This document shows, in pieces, positions 26,901 to 36,512 of a stretch of DNA of 64,000 bases. The notes below the pieces were generated by a model, which did not search any database, was not told where the DNA came from, and saw only the letters and a list, made by a program, of their open reading frames with translations. The stretch is from assembly GCF_001655685.1 (NCBI RefSeq), contig NZ_LYVF01000009.1, positions 1 through 64,000 of the forward strand, read 5' to 3'. The position numbers were made by a program, and so were the translations under genes. Numbering within the stretch: the stretch's first letter is position 1; the number at the start of each line of letters is the position of its first letter. This DNA is from Desulfotomaculum copahuensis. GTDB taxonomy: Bacteria > Bacillota > Desulfotomaculia > Desulfotomaculales > Desulfovirgulaceae.

Positions 26901-28376
26901 ATGAAAGAAATAGGGCTGGGTTTGGGCCTGGCCGGTGTGATTTTCCTGGTTATGACCGGCCACGACATTTCCCCGCTGATTTTTCTGGCCGCCGCCGGCG
27001 GCGGCCTTTATTACATCGCCCGCTCCCGGGGACTGCTGGCTAAAAATTTTGCCGGCGCCGAGGTGGTTCCCCGGCATGAGATCACCTTTTCCGATATCGG
27101 CGGACAAGGGGCGGCCATCCAGGAACTGCGGGAAGCGCTGGATTTCATCAGAAACTATCAGGAAATCAAACGCCTGGGCATTCGTCCGTTAAAAGGAATA
27201 TTACTCACCGGACCGCCCGGTACGGGCAAGACCCTGATGGCCAGGGCGGCGGCCGGCTATACCGATGCCGCCTTTGTGTCCTGCAGCGGGTCGGAGTTCA
27301 TCGAGATGTACGCCGGTGTGGGCGCCCAGCGGGTGCGCCGCCTGTTCCAGACGGCGCGGGAAATGGCGGCCAAGCAGAACAAAAGCAACGCGCTGATCTT
27401 TATCGATGAAATCGATATTCTGGGCGGCAAGCGGGGTCAGACCACCAGCCATCATGAATACGACCAGACGTTGAACCAGTTGCTGGTGGAGATGGACGGG
27501 ATGAAGGTGAACGACAAAGTGCGCGTGCTGGTGGTGGCCGCCACCAACCGGGTGGATATGCTGGACCCCGCACTGCTGCGACCGGGCCGCTTCGACCGCC
27601 AGGTGAAGGTGGATCTGCCGGACCGGCAGGGCCGGCTGGAGATCTTGAAACTGCACACGGCCAACAAGCCCTTGGCGGAGGATGTCTCCCTGGAGGAACT
27701 GGCCCGGGAAACCTTCGGTTTCAGCGGCGCCCACCTGGAAAGCCTGGCCAACGAGGCGGCCATCCTGGCCATGCGTGAAGATTGTCAGGCCATTTTTCAC
27801 CGCCATTTTCACGAGGCGGTGGATAAGGTGATGATGGGCGACCGTCTGGATCGCCGTCCGGCGGTGGCCGAGTTGCGGCGGGTGGCCATTCATGAAACCG
27901 GTCACGCCCTGGTCAGTGAGATGGTCAGGCCGGGTTCGGTTTCCACCCTGACCATCACCCCGCGGGGGCAGGCCATGGGCTACATGCGTCAGACCCCGGA
28001 GGACGACACTTACCTTTATACTAGGGACCACCTGGAAAACCAGATTGCTGTCATGCTGGCCGGCGCGGCGGCGGAAGATCTGGTGCTGGGAAACCGGAGC
28101 ACCGGGGCGGCAAACGACTTTCAGCAGGCCACCCGCACCGCCGGGCAGATTTTGAACACCGGCATGTCCCGCCTGGGAGTGGTGGACGGTGAAACGTTGC
28201 CCGTCGGGTTGCGCTACCGGGTGCTCACAGAGATCATCCACGCCCAGGAGGAAAGGGTGAAATCGTACCTGTCCGGGATGAAAGAAACCCTGCTTAAAAT
28301 TGCCGGGCTTTTGCTGGATGAAGAGAAAATCACCGGTGAGCAACTGCGCCGGATCATCGGCCGGCCGGCGGCGTAA
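26901..28376 (+). CDS. FtsH-like AAA+ zinc metalloprotease, short form
   Basis: 491 residues, versus 600 or more for standard FtsH. The N-terminus has only two short hydrophobic segments (residues 4-20 and 25-40) with no periplasmic domain between them. The AAA+ module follows: Walker A GPPGTGKT (104-111), Walker B LIFIDEID, and RPGRFDRQV with the arginine fingers. The M41 peptidase domain carries HETGH (331-335) and the third zinc ligand D406 in [10 protein letters not shown]. It would degrade membrane or cytosolic proteins at the membrane. It is separate from housekeeping FtsH; short paralogues of this kind exist in Clostridia, but their substrates are unknown to me. Confidence 0.88.
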   Translation: MKEIGLGLGLAGVIFLVMTGHDISPLIFLAAAGGGLYYIARSRGLLAKNFAGAEVVPRHEITFSDIGGQGAAIQELREALDFIRNYQEIKRLGIRPLKGILLTGPPGTGKTLMARAAAGYTDAAFVSCSGSEFIEMYAGVGAQRVRRLFQTAREMAAKQNKSNALIFIDEIDILGGKRGQTTSHHEYDQTLNQLLVEMDGMKVNDKVRVLVVAATNRVDMLDPALLRPGRFDRQVKVDLPDRQGRLEILKLHTANKPLAEDVSLEELARETFGFSGAHLESLANEAAILAMREDCQAIFHRHFHEAVDKVMMGDRLDRRPAVAELRRVAIHETGHALVSEMVRPGSVSTLTITPRGQAMGYMRQTPEDDTYLYTRDHLENQIAVMLAGAAAEDLVLGNRSTGAANDFQQATRTAGQILNTGMSRLGVVDGETLPVGLRYRVLTEIIHAQEERVKSYLSGMKETLLKIAGLLLDEEKITGEQLRRIIGRPAA

Positions 28377-28407
28377 AACCGGCCGGAGGGGGAATAAATA
28401 TATATAA

Positions 28408-28440
28408 ACGGAAAGGCCTGATACAAGGCCTTTTATTTTT
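28408..28440 (+). terminator. Rho-independent terminator after FtsH-like gene
   Basis: AAGGCCT and its complement AGGCCTT with a short loop (GATACA) are followed by TTTATTTTTAT. It ends the unit rimO-pgsA-hypothetical-protease. Confidence 0.8.
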
Positions 28441-28540
28441 ATCCGGGGCAGCGGGATATTTTTCCCGCCCGGCAGGGTTTTGTCTTTGTGCCGGCGAAAA
28501 CTATCTTGAATTCATGATACCGCAAGGATGTGGAGTATTA

Positions 28541-29779
28541 ATGCAGGCAGAATTGATTTTTACCGGTACCGAATTGTTGTTGGGAGAAGTTTTAAATACC
28601 CATGCCCAGTATTTGGGCCAACGGCTGTCCGCTTTGGGCATCGAAGTGGCCAGGCATACCACCATCGGCGACCAGTGGGACCGGTTGGCCGGCATATTGC
28701 GCCGGGCGTTGGACCGGTCGGCGCTGGTGATCACCACGGGCGGGCTGGGGCCCACCACGGACGATCTGACCAAGGAGACGGCCGCCGGGGTGCTCGGCCT
28801 GGGCATGGTGCTGGATCAACCTTCCCTGGAACAAATCAAGGAATTCATGGCCCGCCGGGGCATGGTCATGCCGGAAAGCATGGCCAGACAGGCCTGTTTC
28901 CCCGCCGGGGCGAAAATACTGCCCAACCCGCGGGGTACGGCTCCCGGAGCGCTGCTTGAGCATAACGGCAAAATACTGGCGCTTTTACCCGGCCCGCCCG
29001 GTGAACTGCGTGCCATGTTTGAACAATTCCTGGAGCCCTATCTGGCCGGGTTGAGCGATCGTGGTATCGTCGCCCGCTCCCGCTTGCTCAAGGTGACCGG
29101 CATTTCCGAGTCGGTGGTGCAGCAGCGCATTGGGGACCTGGGCGGGCAGACCAACCCCGGCATTGCTTATCTGGCCAAGCCGGGGGAAGTGCATGTGCGC
29201 ATCAGCGCCCGGCATGCAGATCCGGCGCAGGCCGACCGGATGGTGGCCGGCCTGCTGGAAAAGGTGCGTCACCGTTTGAGCGGCTTTATTTTCGGCATGG
29301 ATGACGAGGTGTTGGAGGAAGTGGTCGGCCGGTTGCTGACGGAGAGCGGTCTTACCCTGGCCCTGGCCGAATCCTGCACCGGCGGGCTGATTGCCGCCCG
29401 CCTGACGGCGGTGGCCGGCAGTTCGGAATATTTTCTGGGCGGAGTGGTGGCCTATCACAACCGGATTAAAGAGCAGGTGCTCGGTGTGCCGGCGGAGGTT
29501 CTGGCAGCCTACGGGGCGGTGAGCAGGGAAACGGCGGTGGCCATGTCTGAAGGGGTGCGCCGTTTAAGCGGCGCCGATTTCGGCCTGGGCGTGACCGGTA
29601 TCGCCGGTCCGGGCGGCGGTTCGACCGGCAAGCCGGTGGGACTGGTTTATATCGCCCTGGCCGCAGCGGACGGGACCTGCTGCCGGGAATTCCATTTTCC
29701 CGGCCGGCGTCAGGCCATCCGCCAGGGCGCGGCCAACACCGGGCTGAATATGATCCGCCTGCGCCTGCTGGCACAGTAA
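28541..29779 (+). CDS. cinA: CinA family protein (nicotinamide-nucleotide amidase)
   Basis: 412 residues. The N-terminal MoCF-type domain (AELIFTGTELLLGEVLNTHA; TTGGLGPTTDDLTKE; LLPGPPGEL) is an ADP-ribose/NAD-derivative pyrophosphatase-like domain. The C-terminal 160 residues are the PncC amidohydrolase domain (LALAESCTGGLIAARLT; VTGIAGPGGGS), which recycles nicotinamide mononucleotide to nicotinate mononucleotide. ATG 28541 fits the family start. The gene lies directly before recA, as often found in Firmicutes where cinA is part of the competence and recA region. Confidence 0.95.
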   Translation: MQAELIFTGTELLLGEVLNTHAQYLGQRLSALGIEVARHTTIGDQWDRLAGILRRALDRSALVITTGGLGPTTDDLTKETAAGVLGLGMVLDQPSLEQIKEFMARRGMVMPESMARQACFPAGAKILPNPRGTAPGALLEHNGKILALLPGPPGELRAMFEQFLEPYLAGLSDRGIVARSRLLKVTGISESVVQQRIGDLGGQTNPGIAYLAKPGEVHVRISARHADPAQADRMVAGLLEKVRHRLSGFIFGMDDEVLEEVVGRLLTESGLTLALAESCTGGLIAARLTAVAGSSEYFLGGVVAYHNRIKEQVLGVPAEVLAAYGAVSRETAVAMSEGVRRLSGADFGLGVTGIAGPGGGSTGKPVGLVYIALAAADGTCCREFHFPGRRQAIRQGAANTGLNMIRLRLLAQ

Positions 29780-29815
29780 CCGGCGGCAACCAGTTGTCCA
29801 AGACGGGAATTTTTA

Positions 29816-29863
29816 TTGACAGTTGAAGGCAGGCGGGGTAAAATATGTTCGAACATTTGTTTT
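29816..29863 (+). promoter_or_regulatory. recA promoter with SOS (LexA) box
   Basis: TTGACA (29816-29821) and TAAAAT (29839-29844) are spaced by 17 bases, a near-consensus SigA promoter. CGAACATTTGTTTT at 29850-29863 follows at once and matches the Gram-positive LexA box CGAAC-N4-GTTYG except at the last position. LexA bound there would block initiation, so recA (and recX) should be DNA-damage inducible. Confidence 0.85.
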
Positions 29864-29881
29864 GAGAGGGGGCGGAAATAA

Positions 29882-30934
29882 TTGAGCGAACGGCAAAAAG
29901 CGCTGGAAACCGCATTGGCGAACATTGAAAAGCATTTCGGCAAGGGCTCCATTATGAAGCTGGGTGAGGCGTCGGCGCGGTTGAATGTAGAGGTTATCCC
30001 CACCGGGGCGCTTTCGTTAGATATCGCCCTGGGGGTGGGCGGTGTGCCCCGGGGACGGGTGGTGGAAATTTACGGCCCGGAATCTTCGGGCAAAACCACC
30101 GTGGCCCTGCATATTATCGCCGAAGCACAGAAAGCCGGCGGCACGGCCGCCTTTATCGACGCCGAGCACGCCCTGGATCCGGTTTATGCCGGCAATCTGG
30201 GGGTGGATATCAACAATCTGCTGGTGTCGCAGCCGGACACCGGCGAGCAGGCGCTGGAGATTTGTGAGATGCTGGTGCGCAGCGGGGCGGTGGATGTAGT
30301 GGTGATTGACTCGGTGGCCGCGCTGGTGCCCAAGGCGGAAATCGAGGGGGAAATGGGAGACGCGCATGTGGGACTGCAAGCCAGGCTGATGTCCCAGGCA
30401 TTGCGCAAGTTGACCGGGGTGATCAGCAAATCCCGGACCACGGCCATATTTATCAATCAGTTGAGGGAAAAAGTGGGGGTCATGTTCGGCAATCCGGAAA
30501 CCACGCCCGGCGGCCGGGCGCTGAAGTTTTACGCCTCCGTGCGTCTGGAGGTGCGCAAACAGGAGACGTTGAAGCAGGGCACCGATGTGATTGGTACCCG
30601 TACCCGGGTCAAGGTGGTTAAAAACAAAGTGGCCCCGCCGTTTAAAATCGCTGATTTTGACATTATGTACGGTACGGGCATTTCCCGGGAAGGGACCATC
30701 CTGGATGTGGCCACAGAACTAAAAATCATAAACAAAAGCGGTGCCTGGTTTTCTTACGGGGAAGAGCGTTTGGGCCAGGGCCGGGAAAATGTCAAGGAAT
30801 ACCTGCGCGAACACCCGGATTTGACCGGCCAGATTGAAAGCCGGATCCGTCAGACGTTGAATATGGGCGGCGTGAAGGCACCTTCGGCGGTGGAAGAGGA
30901 GAAACCGCCGGAACTGGCCGAAGAGCAATTGTAA
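29882..30934 (+). CDS. recA: recombinase RecA
   Basis: 350 residues, the standard length. It forms filaments on single-stranded DNA for strand exchange and triggers LexA self-cleavage. The blocks [15 protein letters not shown], Walker [50 protein letters not shown] (loop L2) and the acidic C-terminus are all intact. The start is TTG 29882 with GAGAGGGGGCGG upstream. The SOS box sits just before it, and recX follows after 15 bases. Confidence 0.98.
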   Translation: MSERQKALETALANIEKHFGKGSIMKLGEASARLNVEVIPTGALSLDIALGVGGVPRGRVVEIYGPESSGKTTVALHIIAEAQKAGGTAAFIDAEHALDPVYAGNLGVDINNLLVSQPDTGEQALEICEMLVRSGAVDVVVIDSVAALVPKAEIEGEMGDAHVGLQARLMSQALRKLTGVISKSRTTAIFINQLREKVGVMFGNPETTPGGRALKFYASVRLEVRKQETLKQGTDVIGTRTRVKVVKNKVAPPFKIADFDIMYGTGISREGTILDVATELKIINKSGAWFSYGEERLGQGRENVKEYLREHPDLTGQIESRIRQTLNMGGVKAPSAVEEEKPPELAEEQL

Positions 30935-30949
30935 GGCTGGTGAGCGTCA

Positions 30950-31426
30950 TTGACGGAGCAGGGGGATTTTCAGCGGGCCAGGGAGCGTGCCTGCCGGTTG
31001 CTGGCCCGGCGTGCCCGCAGCCGGCAGGAACTCGCCCGGCGGTTGGCCATGGCCGGATTTGAGCCGCCGGTGATCGGGCAGGTGCTGGACAGGTTGCAGG
31101 AAGCCGGCCTGCTGGACGATCTGGCCTTTGCCCGCCAGTGGGTGAGCTGGCGCCTGGCGGAGCATCCGCTGGGCCGGACCGGACTGGATTACGAATTGCG
31201 GCAAAAAGGTGTCCCGGCGGAGATTATTGAACAGGCACTGGCCGGTTTGGACGAAGAAAAGCAGTTTCAGTCCGCACTGGAACTGGCCGGGCGCCGCCGG
31301 GAGCGGATGGGGGAACGTTATGCCTGGCCGAAAGTGGCGGCGTTTTTACAACGGCGGGGATATAAATATGATATCATATTCCGTGTATACCGTTGTCTGG
31401 AAGGGCAAACGGGGGATAAGCCTTGA
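30950..31426 (+). CDS. recX: regulatory protein RecX
   Basis: 158 residues of three-helix RecX repeats (ACRLLARRARSRQELARRL; GLLDDLAFARQWVSW; LRQKGVPAEIIEQAL). It binds the RecA filament groove and limits its activity. The start is TTG 30950, 15 bases after recA, so both share the SOS-controlled transcript. The next promoter overlaps its last codons (31423). Confidence 0.9.
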   Translation: MTEQGDFQRARERACRLLARRARSRQELARRLAMAGFEPPVIGQVLDRLQEAGLLDDLAFARQWVSWRLAEHPLGRTGLDYELRQKGVPAEIIEQALAGLDEEKQFQSALELAGRRRERMGERYAWPKVAAFLQRRGYKYDIIFRVYRCLEGQTGDKP

Positions 31427-31451
31427 CATTCGGTGCAAAAGAAGATAAAAT
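31423..31451 (+). promoter_or_regulatory. SigA-type promoter for rny
   Basis: TTGACA (31423-31428) and TAAAAT (31446-31451) are separated by exactly 17 bases. The -35 element overlaps the end of recX. Transcription would start near 31458 and give a leader of more than 200 bases before rny. Confidence 0.75.
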
Positions 31452-31631
31452 TAGCTTTGGGAGAAAATTGAATTGGCTGCTGCTGGAGCGGGCTTGAAAT
31501 AGATGACAATCCAATATCCAATAATCCCGGGGCATGGGGCGGTTTTGGTTGGCTTTGCTCAAACCGTTTATTGGAACTAGTGGGGTTTGATCCTGCCTGT
31601 TTCCATAAAATAGCATACCGATTCTTTTTCT

Positions 31632-31658
31632 ACCGAGGGTTACTCGGTCTTTTTTTTG
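31632..31658 (+). terminator. terminator in the rny leader
   Basis: ACCGAG (31632-31637) pairs with CTCGGT (31643-31648), and eight or more T follow. It lies between the promoter at 31423 and the rny RBS at 31671, so it would stop leader transcripts early. The 180 bases in between show no open frame with an RBS. Confidence 0.7.
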
Positions 31659-31687
31659 ATCATGCATAAGAGGAGGTGAATATTGTC

Positions 31688-33232
31688 ATGCAAAGCTACA
31701 CATCATGGATGGTTTTATTGATTATCGGCATAATAGTGGCTTTTTTGGCCGGATATCTTTTAAGGAAGTATCTGGCGGAAGCAAAAATCGCCTCGGCCGA
31801 AGCGGAATCCCGCAAAATTGTGGAAGAAGCACAAAAAGTGGCGGAAGCCAAAAAGCGGGAGGCCATTCTGGAGGCCAAGGAAGAAGTACTCAAGCTGCGC
31901 AATGAAATGGAGAGGGAGAACAAGGATCGCCGGTCCGAGCTGCAACGCCTGGAAAGACGGTTGGTTCAAAAAGAAGAGACTCTTGACCGCAAAATTGAAG
32001 GCATTGAGCGTAAAGAGGAAACTTTGAACCGCAAGGAAGCGGAAATTGATCAGATCAAGACCAGTTTGCAGGAAGTATATCAACAACAGGTCGGTGAACT
32101 GGAGCGGATTTCCGGTTTTACTTCCGAACAAGCCCGCCAGCAGTTGCTGTCCGACGTGGAAAAAGAAGTGCAGCATGAAGCGGCCCTGATGATCAAGGAA
32201 ATTGAAAACAAGGCCCGGGAAGAAGGGGAAAAGAAAGCCCGCGAAATTATCTCCCTGGCCATACAGCGGTGTGCCGCCGATCACGTTACGGAAACCACGG
32301 TAGCGGTGATTCCGCTGCCCAGTGATGAGATGAAGGGGCGTATTATCGGCCGGGAGGGCCGGAATATCCGGGCGTTTGAAACATTGACCGGGATTGATCT
32401 AATTATTGATGATACTCCGGAAGCAGTGATTCTGTCCGGATTTGATCCGATCCGGCGTGAAATCGCCCGCATCGCCCTGGAAAAGCTGATTGTCGACGGC
32501 CGTATCCACCCGGCCCGGATTGAGGAAATGGTGGAGAAAGCACGCAAGGAAGTGGAAAACGAGATCCGGGAAGCCGGCGAACAGGCCACCTTTGAAACCG
32601 GTGTGCACGGCCTGCACCCGGAGTTGATCAACCTGCTGGGGCGGTTGAAGTTCCGCACCAGCTACGGGCAGAATGTGCTCAAGCATTCGATTGAAGTGGC
32701 CCACCTGGCCGGATTGATGGCGGCAGAACTGGGGGTGGACGTGCAGACCGCCAAGCGGGCGGGTCTTTTGCACGACATCGGCAAGGCAGTGGACCATGAA
32801 GTGGAAGGGCCGCACGTGACCATCGGCGTCGACCTGGCCCGCAAATACCGGGAGCATGGTGAGATTTTGCATGCCATTGCCGCCCACCACGGAGATGAGG
32901 AACCCAAAACAATCATTGCGGTGCTCATCCAGGCGGCGGACGCCATCTCAGCCGCCCGCCCGGGCGCCCGCCGGGAAACTCTGGAAGCCTATATTAAACG
33001 GCTGCAAAAGCTGGAGGATATTGCCAATTCATTCGAGGGCGTGGATAAATGCTATGCCATTCAGGCCGGACGGGAAATCCGCATCATGGTCAAGCCGGAC
33101 AAGGTGGATGACCTGGCCGCGGTGCGCCTGGTGCGGGAAATCGCCAAACGCATTGAAACCGAACTGGATTATCCGGGACAGATCAAAGTGACCATCATCC
33201 GGGAAACCAGGGTTGTGGACTACGCCAAGTAA
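31688..33232 (+). CDS. rny: ribonuclease Y
   Basis: 514 residues. One N-terminal membrane span ([17 protein letters not shown]) is followed by a long coiled coil (about residues 28-200). A KH domain follows ([19 protein letters not shown]), then an HD domain with [14 protein letters not shown] and [11 protein letters not shown]. It is the membrane-bound endonuclease that starts mRNA decay in many Firmicutes. AGGAGGTGA eight bases upstream fixes ATG 31688. Its leader contains a terminator, so its level may be adjusted by attenuation. Confidence 0.97.
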   Translation: MQSYTSWMVLLIIGIIVAFLAGYLLRKYLAEAKIASAEAESRKIVEEAQKVAEAKKREAILEAKEEVLKLRNEMERENKDRRSELQRLERRLVQKEETLDRKIEGIERKEETLNRKEAEIDQIKTSLQEVYQQQVGELERISGFTSEQARQQLLSDVEKEVQHEAALMIKEIENKAREEGEKKAREIISLAIQRCAADHVTETTVAVIPLPSDEMKGRIIGREGRNIRAFETLTGIDLIIDDTPEAVILSGFDPIRREIARIALEKLIVDGRIHPARIEEMVEKARKEVENEIREAGEQATFETGVHGLHPELINLLGRLKFRTSYGQNVLKHSIEVAHLAGLMAAELGVDVQTAKRAGLLHDIGKAVDHEVEGPHVTIGVDLARKYREHGEILHAIAAHHGDEEPKTIIAVLIQAADAISAARPGARRETLEAYIKRLQKLEDIANSFEGVDKCYAIQAGREIRIMVKPDKVDDLAAVRLVREIAKRIETELDYPGQIKVTIIRETRVVDYAK

Positions 33233-33237
33233 TAAGG

Positions 33238-33270
33238 AAAAATGACCCCGCAGTGCGGGGTCATTTTTCC
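33238..33270 (+). terminator. Rho-independent terminator after rny
   Basis: AAAATGACCCCGCA and TGCGGGGTCATTTT form an almost perfect stem with a minimal loop, followed by further T. Confidence 0.9.
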
Positions 33271-33374
33271 TGTACTGTCATAAATTTTTTTGCAGCGGTT
33301 TTCGCCTGCCGGCAGGATTATAGTAAATCAAACCGAATTCATAACATATTCGCCGGTGCGCGGAATTAAGGAAG

Positions 33375-33902
33375 GTGACGGTTTTGGGCGTCGCATACTC
33401 GGGTAAGGAAGACGTGACCGACAGCGTGGGGCTGCTGATTTCCATACTGGTACGCTATCCGGAAGTGGCCACGATCAATTTCGATCCGGACAGACAGGTG
33501 CTCAAGTTTACATTTATTTCATCCCAGGTGCTCGTGCCTGCGGATATGGGCGAAATCAAGGAAAAATTGCTGGACAGCATTGCTGTTTTTAATATACTGG
33601 AAAACAGGGAAACCCGGCTCAGCCGGATCGACTGCCAGGTTTGCGAACAGTTGACCATGATCGAGGTGCAGCGGGATGTGGAAACACTGGTCCAGGAAGA
33701 AATCGCCCTGATTGTGCAACTGCTGCGCCTGCAGCTGGACAGGCATCTGGTTACCGACGATAATGAGCCGCTATTCGAAGAGGACCTGCTTATACAGGAA
33801 GAAATAATCGAACATATGCTGGAGAGCATCAGGGACGCCAGCGGGGACAAGTACCTGTTTGCCTTCCGGGAAGAAGGCCGGGTGCTCGTCTTTAACAAAT
33901 AG
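33375..33902 (+). CDS. conserved hypothetical protein between rny and ymdB
   Basis: 175 residues with no signal peptide or membrane span. The first part is beta-rich (VATINFDPDRQVLKFTFI), and the middle and end are acidic and helical (LVQEEIALIVQLLRLQLDR, EEDLLIQEEIIEHMLESI). AAGGTGACGG lies in front of the start. It is 15 bases upstream of ymdB and so probably co-transcribed. I know no function; a link to RNA metabolism is only suggested by its neighbours. Confidence 0.65.
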   Translation: MTVLGVAYSGKEDVTDSVGLLISILVRYPEVATINFDPDRQVLKFTFISSQVLVPADMGEIKEKLLDSIAVFNILENRETRLSRIDCQVCEQLTMIEVQRDVETLVQEEIALIVQLLRLQLDRHLVTDDNEPLFEEDLLIQEEIIEHMLESIRDASGDKYLFAFREEGRVLVFNK

Positions 33903-33917
33903 GATGGGGGAAACACG

Positions 33918-34694
33918 GTGCGTTTTTTGATGGTCGGGGATATTGTCGGGGCGCCCGGCCGGCGGGCAGTCCGGGAGAATGTCCCCGCATTGCGTTCCGG
34001 CATGAAAATCGATTTTGTGATCGCCAACGGCGAAAATGCAGCCGGCGGCAACGGCATCACCCGGGAGGTGGCGAAAGAGCTGCTGTCCTGCGGGGTGGAT
34101 GTGTTGACCATGGGCAACCATGTCTGGAATCATAAAGAGGCTTTAAATTATATTGCCGGAGAAGAGCGCATGGTCCGGCCGCTGAATTATCCGCCCGGTG
34201 CACCCGGAGCCGGGGTGCGCATTTTTGAACTGGAAACAGTGAAAATTGCCGTGGTCAACTGTTCCGGACGGATTTTTATGGCCAGCCTGGACTGCCCCTT
34301 CCGGGCCATGGATCAGGTGCTGAACGCTCTTGAGGGCAAGGCGGGCATTATACTGGTGGATTTTCACGCCGAAGCCACGTCGGAGAAAGTGGCCATGGGC
34401 TGGCACCTGGCCGGGCGGGTAGCAGCAGTCTGCGGTACACACACCCATGTGCAGACGGCCGATGAACGCGTGCTGCCGGGAGGTACGGCTTACATTACCG
34501 ATGTGGGCATGACTGGTCCGCGGGATTCGGTAATCGGAGTGAAAAGGGAACTGGTGCTGGAAAAGTTCATTTCCCAGCTGCCCCGCCGTTTCGAGGTGGC
34601 CGTCGGTCTTTACCAGTTTAACGCCGTTCTCATTGACATTGATGCAGAAACGGGTGAAGCGGTGGAAATCAGGCGCATACAAAATTATGAATAG
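33918..34694 (+). CDS. ymdB: YmdB-type metallophosphoesterase (2',3'-cNMP phosphodiesterase)
   Basis: 258 residues of the TIGR00282 family. Metal-site blocks are visible: MVGDIVGAPGRRAV, IANGENAAGGNGI, TMGNHVWNHKEA, VDFHAEATSEKVAMG and CGTHTHVQTADERVLP. In Bacillus the enzyme hydrolyses 2',3'-cyclic nucleotides and affects multicellular behaviour and RNA turnover. GTG 33918 follows GATGGGGG. The rny-ymdB-spoVS order is the same as in many spore formers. Confidence 0.93.
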   Translation: MRFLMVGDIVGAPGRRAVRENVPALRSGMKIDFVIANGENAAGGNGITREVAKELLSCGVDVLTMGNHVWNHKEALNYIAGEERMVRPLNYPPGAPGAGVRIFELETVKIAVVNCSGRIFMASLDCPFRAMDQVLNALEGKAGIILVDFHAEATSEKVAMGWHLAGRVAAVCGTHTHVQTADERVLPGGTAYITDVGMTGPRDSVIGVKRELVLEKFISQLPRRFEVAVGLYQFNAVLIDIDAETGEAVEIRRIQNYE

Positions 34695-34727
34695 TCAGAA
34701 TACCGGGATAAATTTTTGGGCATGTAA

Positions 34728-34756
34728 AAAGGAATTTATCTTTCAATAGCGAATAT
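34728..34756 (+). promoter_or_regulatory. SigH-type promoter of spoVS
   Basis: AAAGGAATT (34728-34736) matches the -35 consensus RNAGGAWWW, and AGCGAATAT (34748-34756) matches the -10 consensus RNNGAATWW, with an 11-base spacer. Both are complete matches. Bacillus spoVS is SigH-dependent, which supports the call. Confidence 0.75.
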
Positions 34757-34823
34757 AGATGAAAAAAAGGTGCTGAAAAGTATGCCTGGAACATTTTTGC
34801 CCACACTAGAAGGAGGTCGACGC

Positions 34824-35084
34824 ATGGATGTATTAAAAGTTTCAGCAAAGTCCAGTCCAAATTCCGTAGCCGGCGCGCTGGCCGGAGTACTCAGGGAGCG
34901 CGGCTGTGCCGAGATTCAGGCCATTGGCGCAGGCGCACTGAACCAGGCGGTCAAAGCGGTAGCAATTGCCAGAGGATTCGTCGCACCAAGTGGAGTTGAC
35001 CTGATCTGCATACCGGCCTTTACCGATATCATTATCGACGGTGAGGAAAGAACGGCCATCAAGTTGATTGTCGAACCGCGATAG
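34824..35084 (+). CDS. spoVS: stage V sporulation protein S
   Basis: 86 residues, the standard size, consisting of one Alba-like domain (MDVLKVSAKSSPNSVAGALA; IQAIGAGALNQAVKAVAIAR; IIDGEERTAIKLIVEPR). In Bacillus it is needed for spore coat and core dehydration stages. AGAAGGAGGT directly before ATG 34824 sets the start. It is a strong marker of a spore former and is preceded by a SigH promoter. Confidence 0.97.
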   Translation: MDVLKVSAKSSPNSVAGALAGVLRERGCAEIQAIGAGALNQAVKAVAIARGFVAPSGVDLICIPAFTDIIIDGEERTAIKLIVEPR

Positions 35085-35108
35085 CATCCAACCGACAAAC
35101 TAACCGGC

Positions 35109-35143
35109 AAACCTGTTTGTTCATCGGAATAAACAGGTTTTTT
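35109..35143 (+). terminator. Rho-independent terminator after spoVS
   Basis: AAACCTGTTT (35109-35118) pairs with AAACAGGTTT (35131-35140) followed by TTT. Confidence 0.85.
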
Positions 35144-35278
35144 AATGAGCACAGCACATTGGACGTCAGCTTCTACGGCAGGGTATCCGGCTGAAAGGCC
35201 GGTTGCCGGCCGGATGCTTGCGCTTTGTTTTTTTGGGGGCACAATCTATTATTTGCAGGTGAAGGGGGATATTATTTG

Positions 35279-36244
35279 ATGATTGAACATACTGATTTGC
35301 ACCGGCGCTTGACTGTGGTGGACGCTCACTGCGATTTCCTGTCGGCGGCGGAAAAGAACAGGCGCCGTCTGTCCGGCGGCTGCGGGGGGCATGTTGATTT
35401 GCCCCGGCTGAAAAAAGGCGGCGTTTCCCTGCAGTTTTTTGCCGCCTTTGTTCCGCCGGAGGAACGGGAACTGGCCTTGATCCGGGTAATGGAACAGATA
35501 GACTTCTTTTACCGGGAACTCGCGGAAAACGCGGACGCCATCATGTCCGTATACAATTATCCGGATATTGAGAAGGCCTGTGCGCAGGGGAAAATAGGAG
35601 CACTGTTGTCCCTGGAGGGGGGCGATGCGCTCACCGGACGGCTGACTGTGCTGCGTATGTTGTACCGTCTTGGACTGCGCAGCATCACCCTGACCTGGAA
35701 CGGCCGCAATGAACTGGCCGACGGGGTGGGCGAGTCCGGCACACGCGGCGGGTTGACCCGCTTTGGCCGCGAAGCGGTAAAAGAAATGAACCGGCTGGGT
35801 ATTTTGATTGACGTTTCCCATCTGGCGGAACCCGGTTTCTGGGACGTGCTGGCAGTGTCCGGCGGTCCGCTGATTGCCTCCCATGCCAACAGCCGCCGCC
35901 TGTGCTCCCACCCCCGTAACCTGAGTGACGACCAAATCCGGGCCTTGAGCGCCCGGGGTGGAGTGATCGGTTTATGCTTCTACCCGCCCTTTGTTGACGC
36001 GGACAACGCTACCCTGGAGCGCCTGCTGGACCACGCGGAGCATATCATTTCGGTGGGCGGCGTGGAGTGCCTGGGTCTGGGGTCGGATTTCGACGGCATT
36101 GAGTCCACGCTTGCCGGGCTGGAGGATGTGTCCTGCCTGCCCCGCCTCACGGAGGGGCTGGCCCGGCGGGGATATCCTGAAGAGGACATCAGCCGCATAA
36201 TGGGCGGCAATTTCCTGCGGGTGCTGAAAACCGTTCTCAAGTAA
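35279..36244 (+). CDS. membrane dipeptidase (peptidase family M19)
   Basis: 321 residues of the renal-dipeptidase TIM-barrel fold. Zinc-site elements are VVDAHCDFL (HxD), LSLEGGDAL with the bridging glutamate, LIDVSHLAEPGFW, IASHANSRRLCSHPRNLSDD, and GLGSDFDGI near the end. It hydrolyses dipeptides, often with D-residues; in spore formers such genes are linked to cell-wall peptide use. GAAGGGGG upstream supports ATG 35279; TTG 35276 is adjacent. It stands alone between terminators. Confidence 0.93.
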   Translation: MIEHTDLHRRLTVVDAHCDFLSAAEKNRRRLSGGCGGHVDLPRLKKGGVSLQFFAAFVPPEERELALIRVMEQIDFFYRELAENADAIMSVYNYPDIEKACAQGKIGALLSLEGGDALTGRLTVLRMLYRLGLRSITLTWNGRNELADGVGESGTRGGLTRFGREAVKEMNRLGILIDVSHLAEPGFWDVLAVSGGPLIASHANSRRLCSHPRNLSDDQIRALSARGGVIGLCFYPPFVDADNATLERLLDHAEHIISVGGVECLGLGSDFDGIESTLAGLEDVSCLPRLTEGLARRGYPEEDISRIMGGNFLRVLKTVLK

Positions 36245-36512
36245 AGCCCGCCCCCCGCCTTCGCTTTCGCCTGGAGGCGGGAACTTTCCGGTTCATTGAC
36301 CACTGCGGCTGTGCGGGTTTTTCGCAATCCTTGCAGGTGTATGTCCGGCTGATCCCTTCTTTCTGCGCCTTATCTTAAAATCAAAGTTACTTTCGGGCCA
36401 TAGCATATTGGCGTGTGTTGCCTATTGGTGAATAGGGAACATTAAACGTCATCTTGAAGGAAATCGGCATTTTTACGTCGAAGATAGCCAAATACGTATG
36501 AGGAGAAAAACT

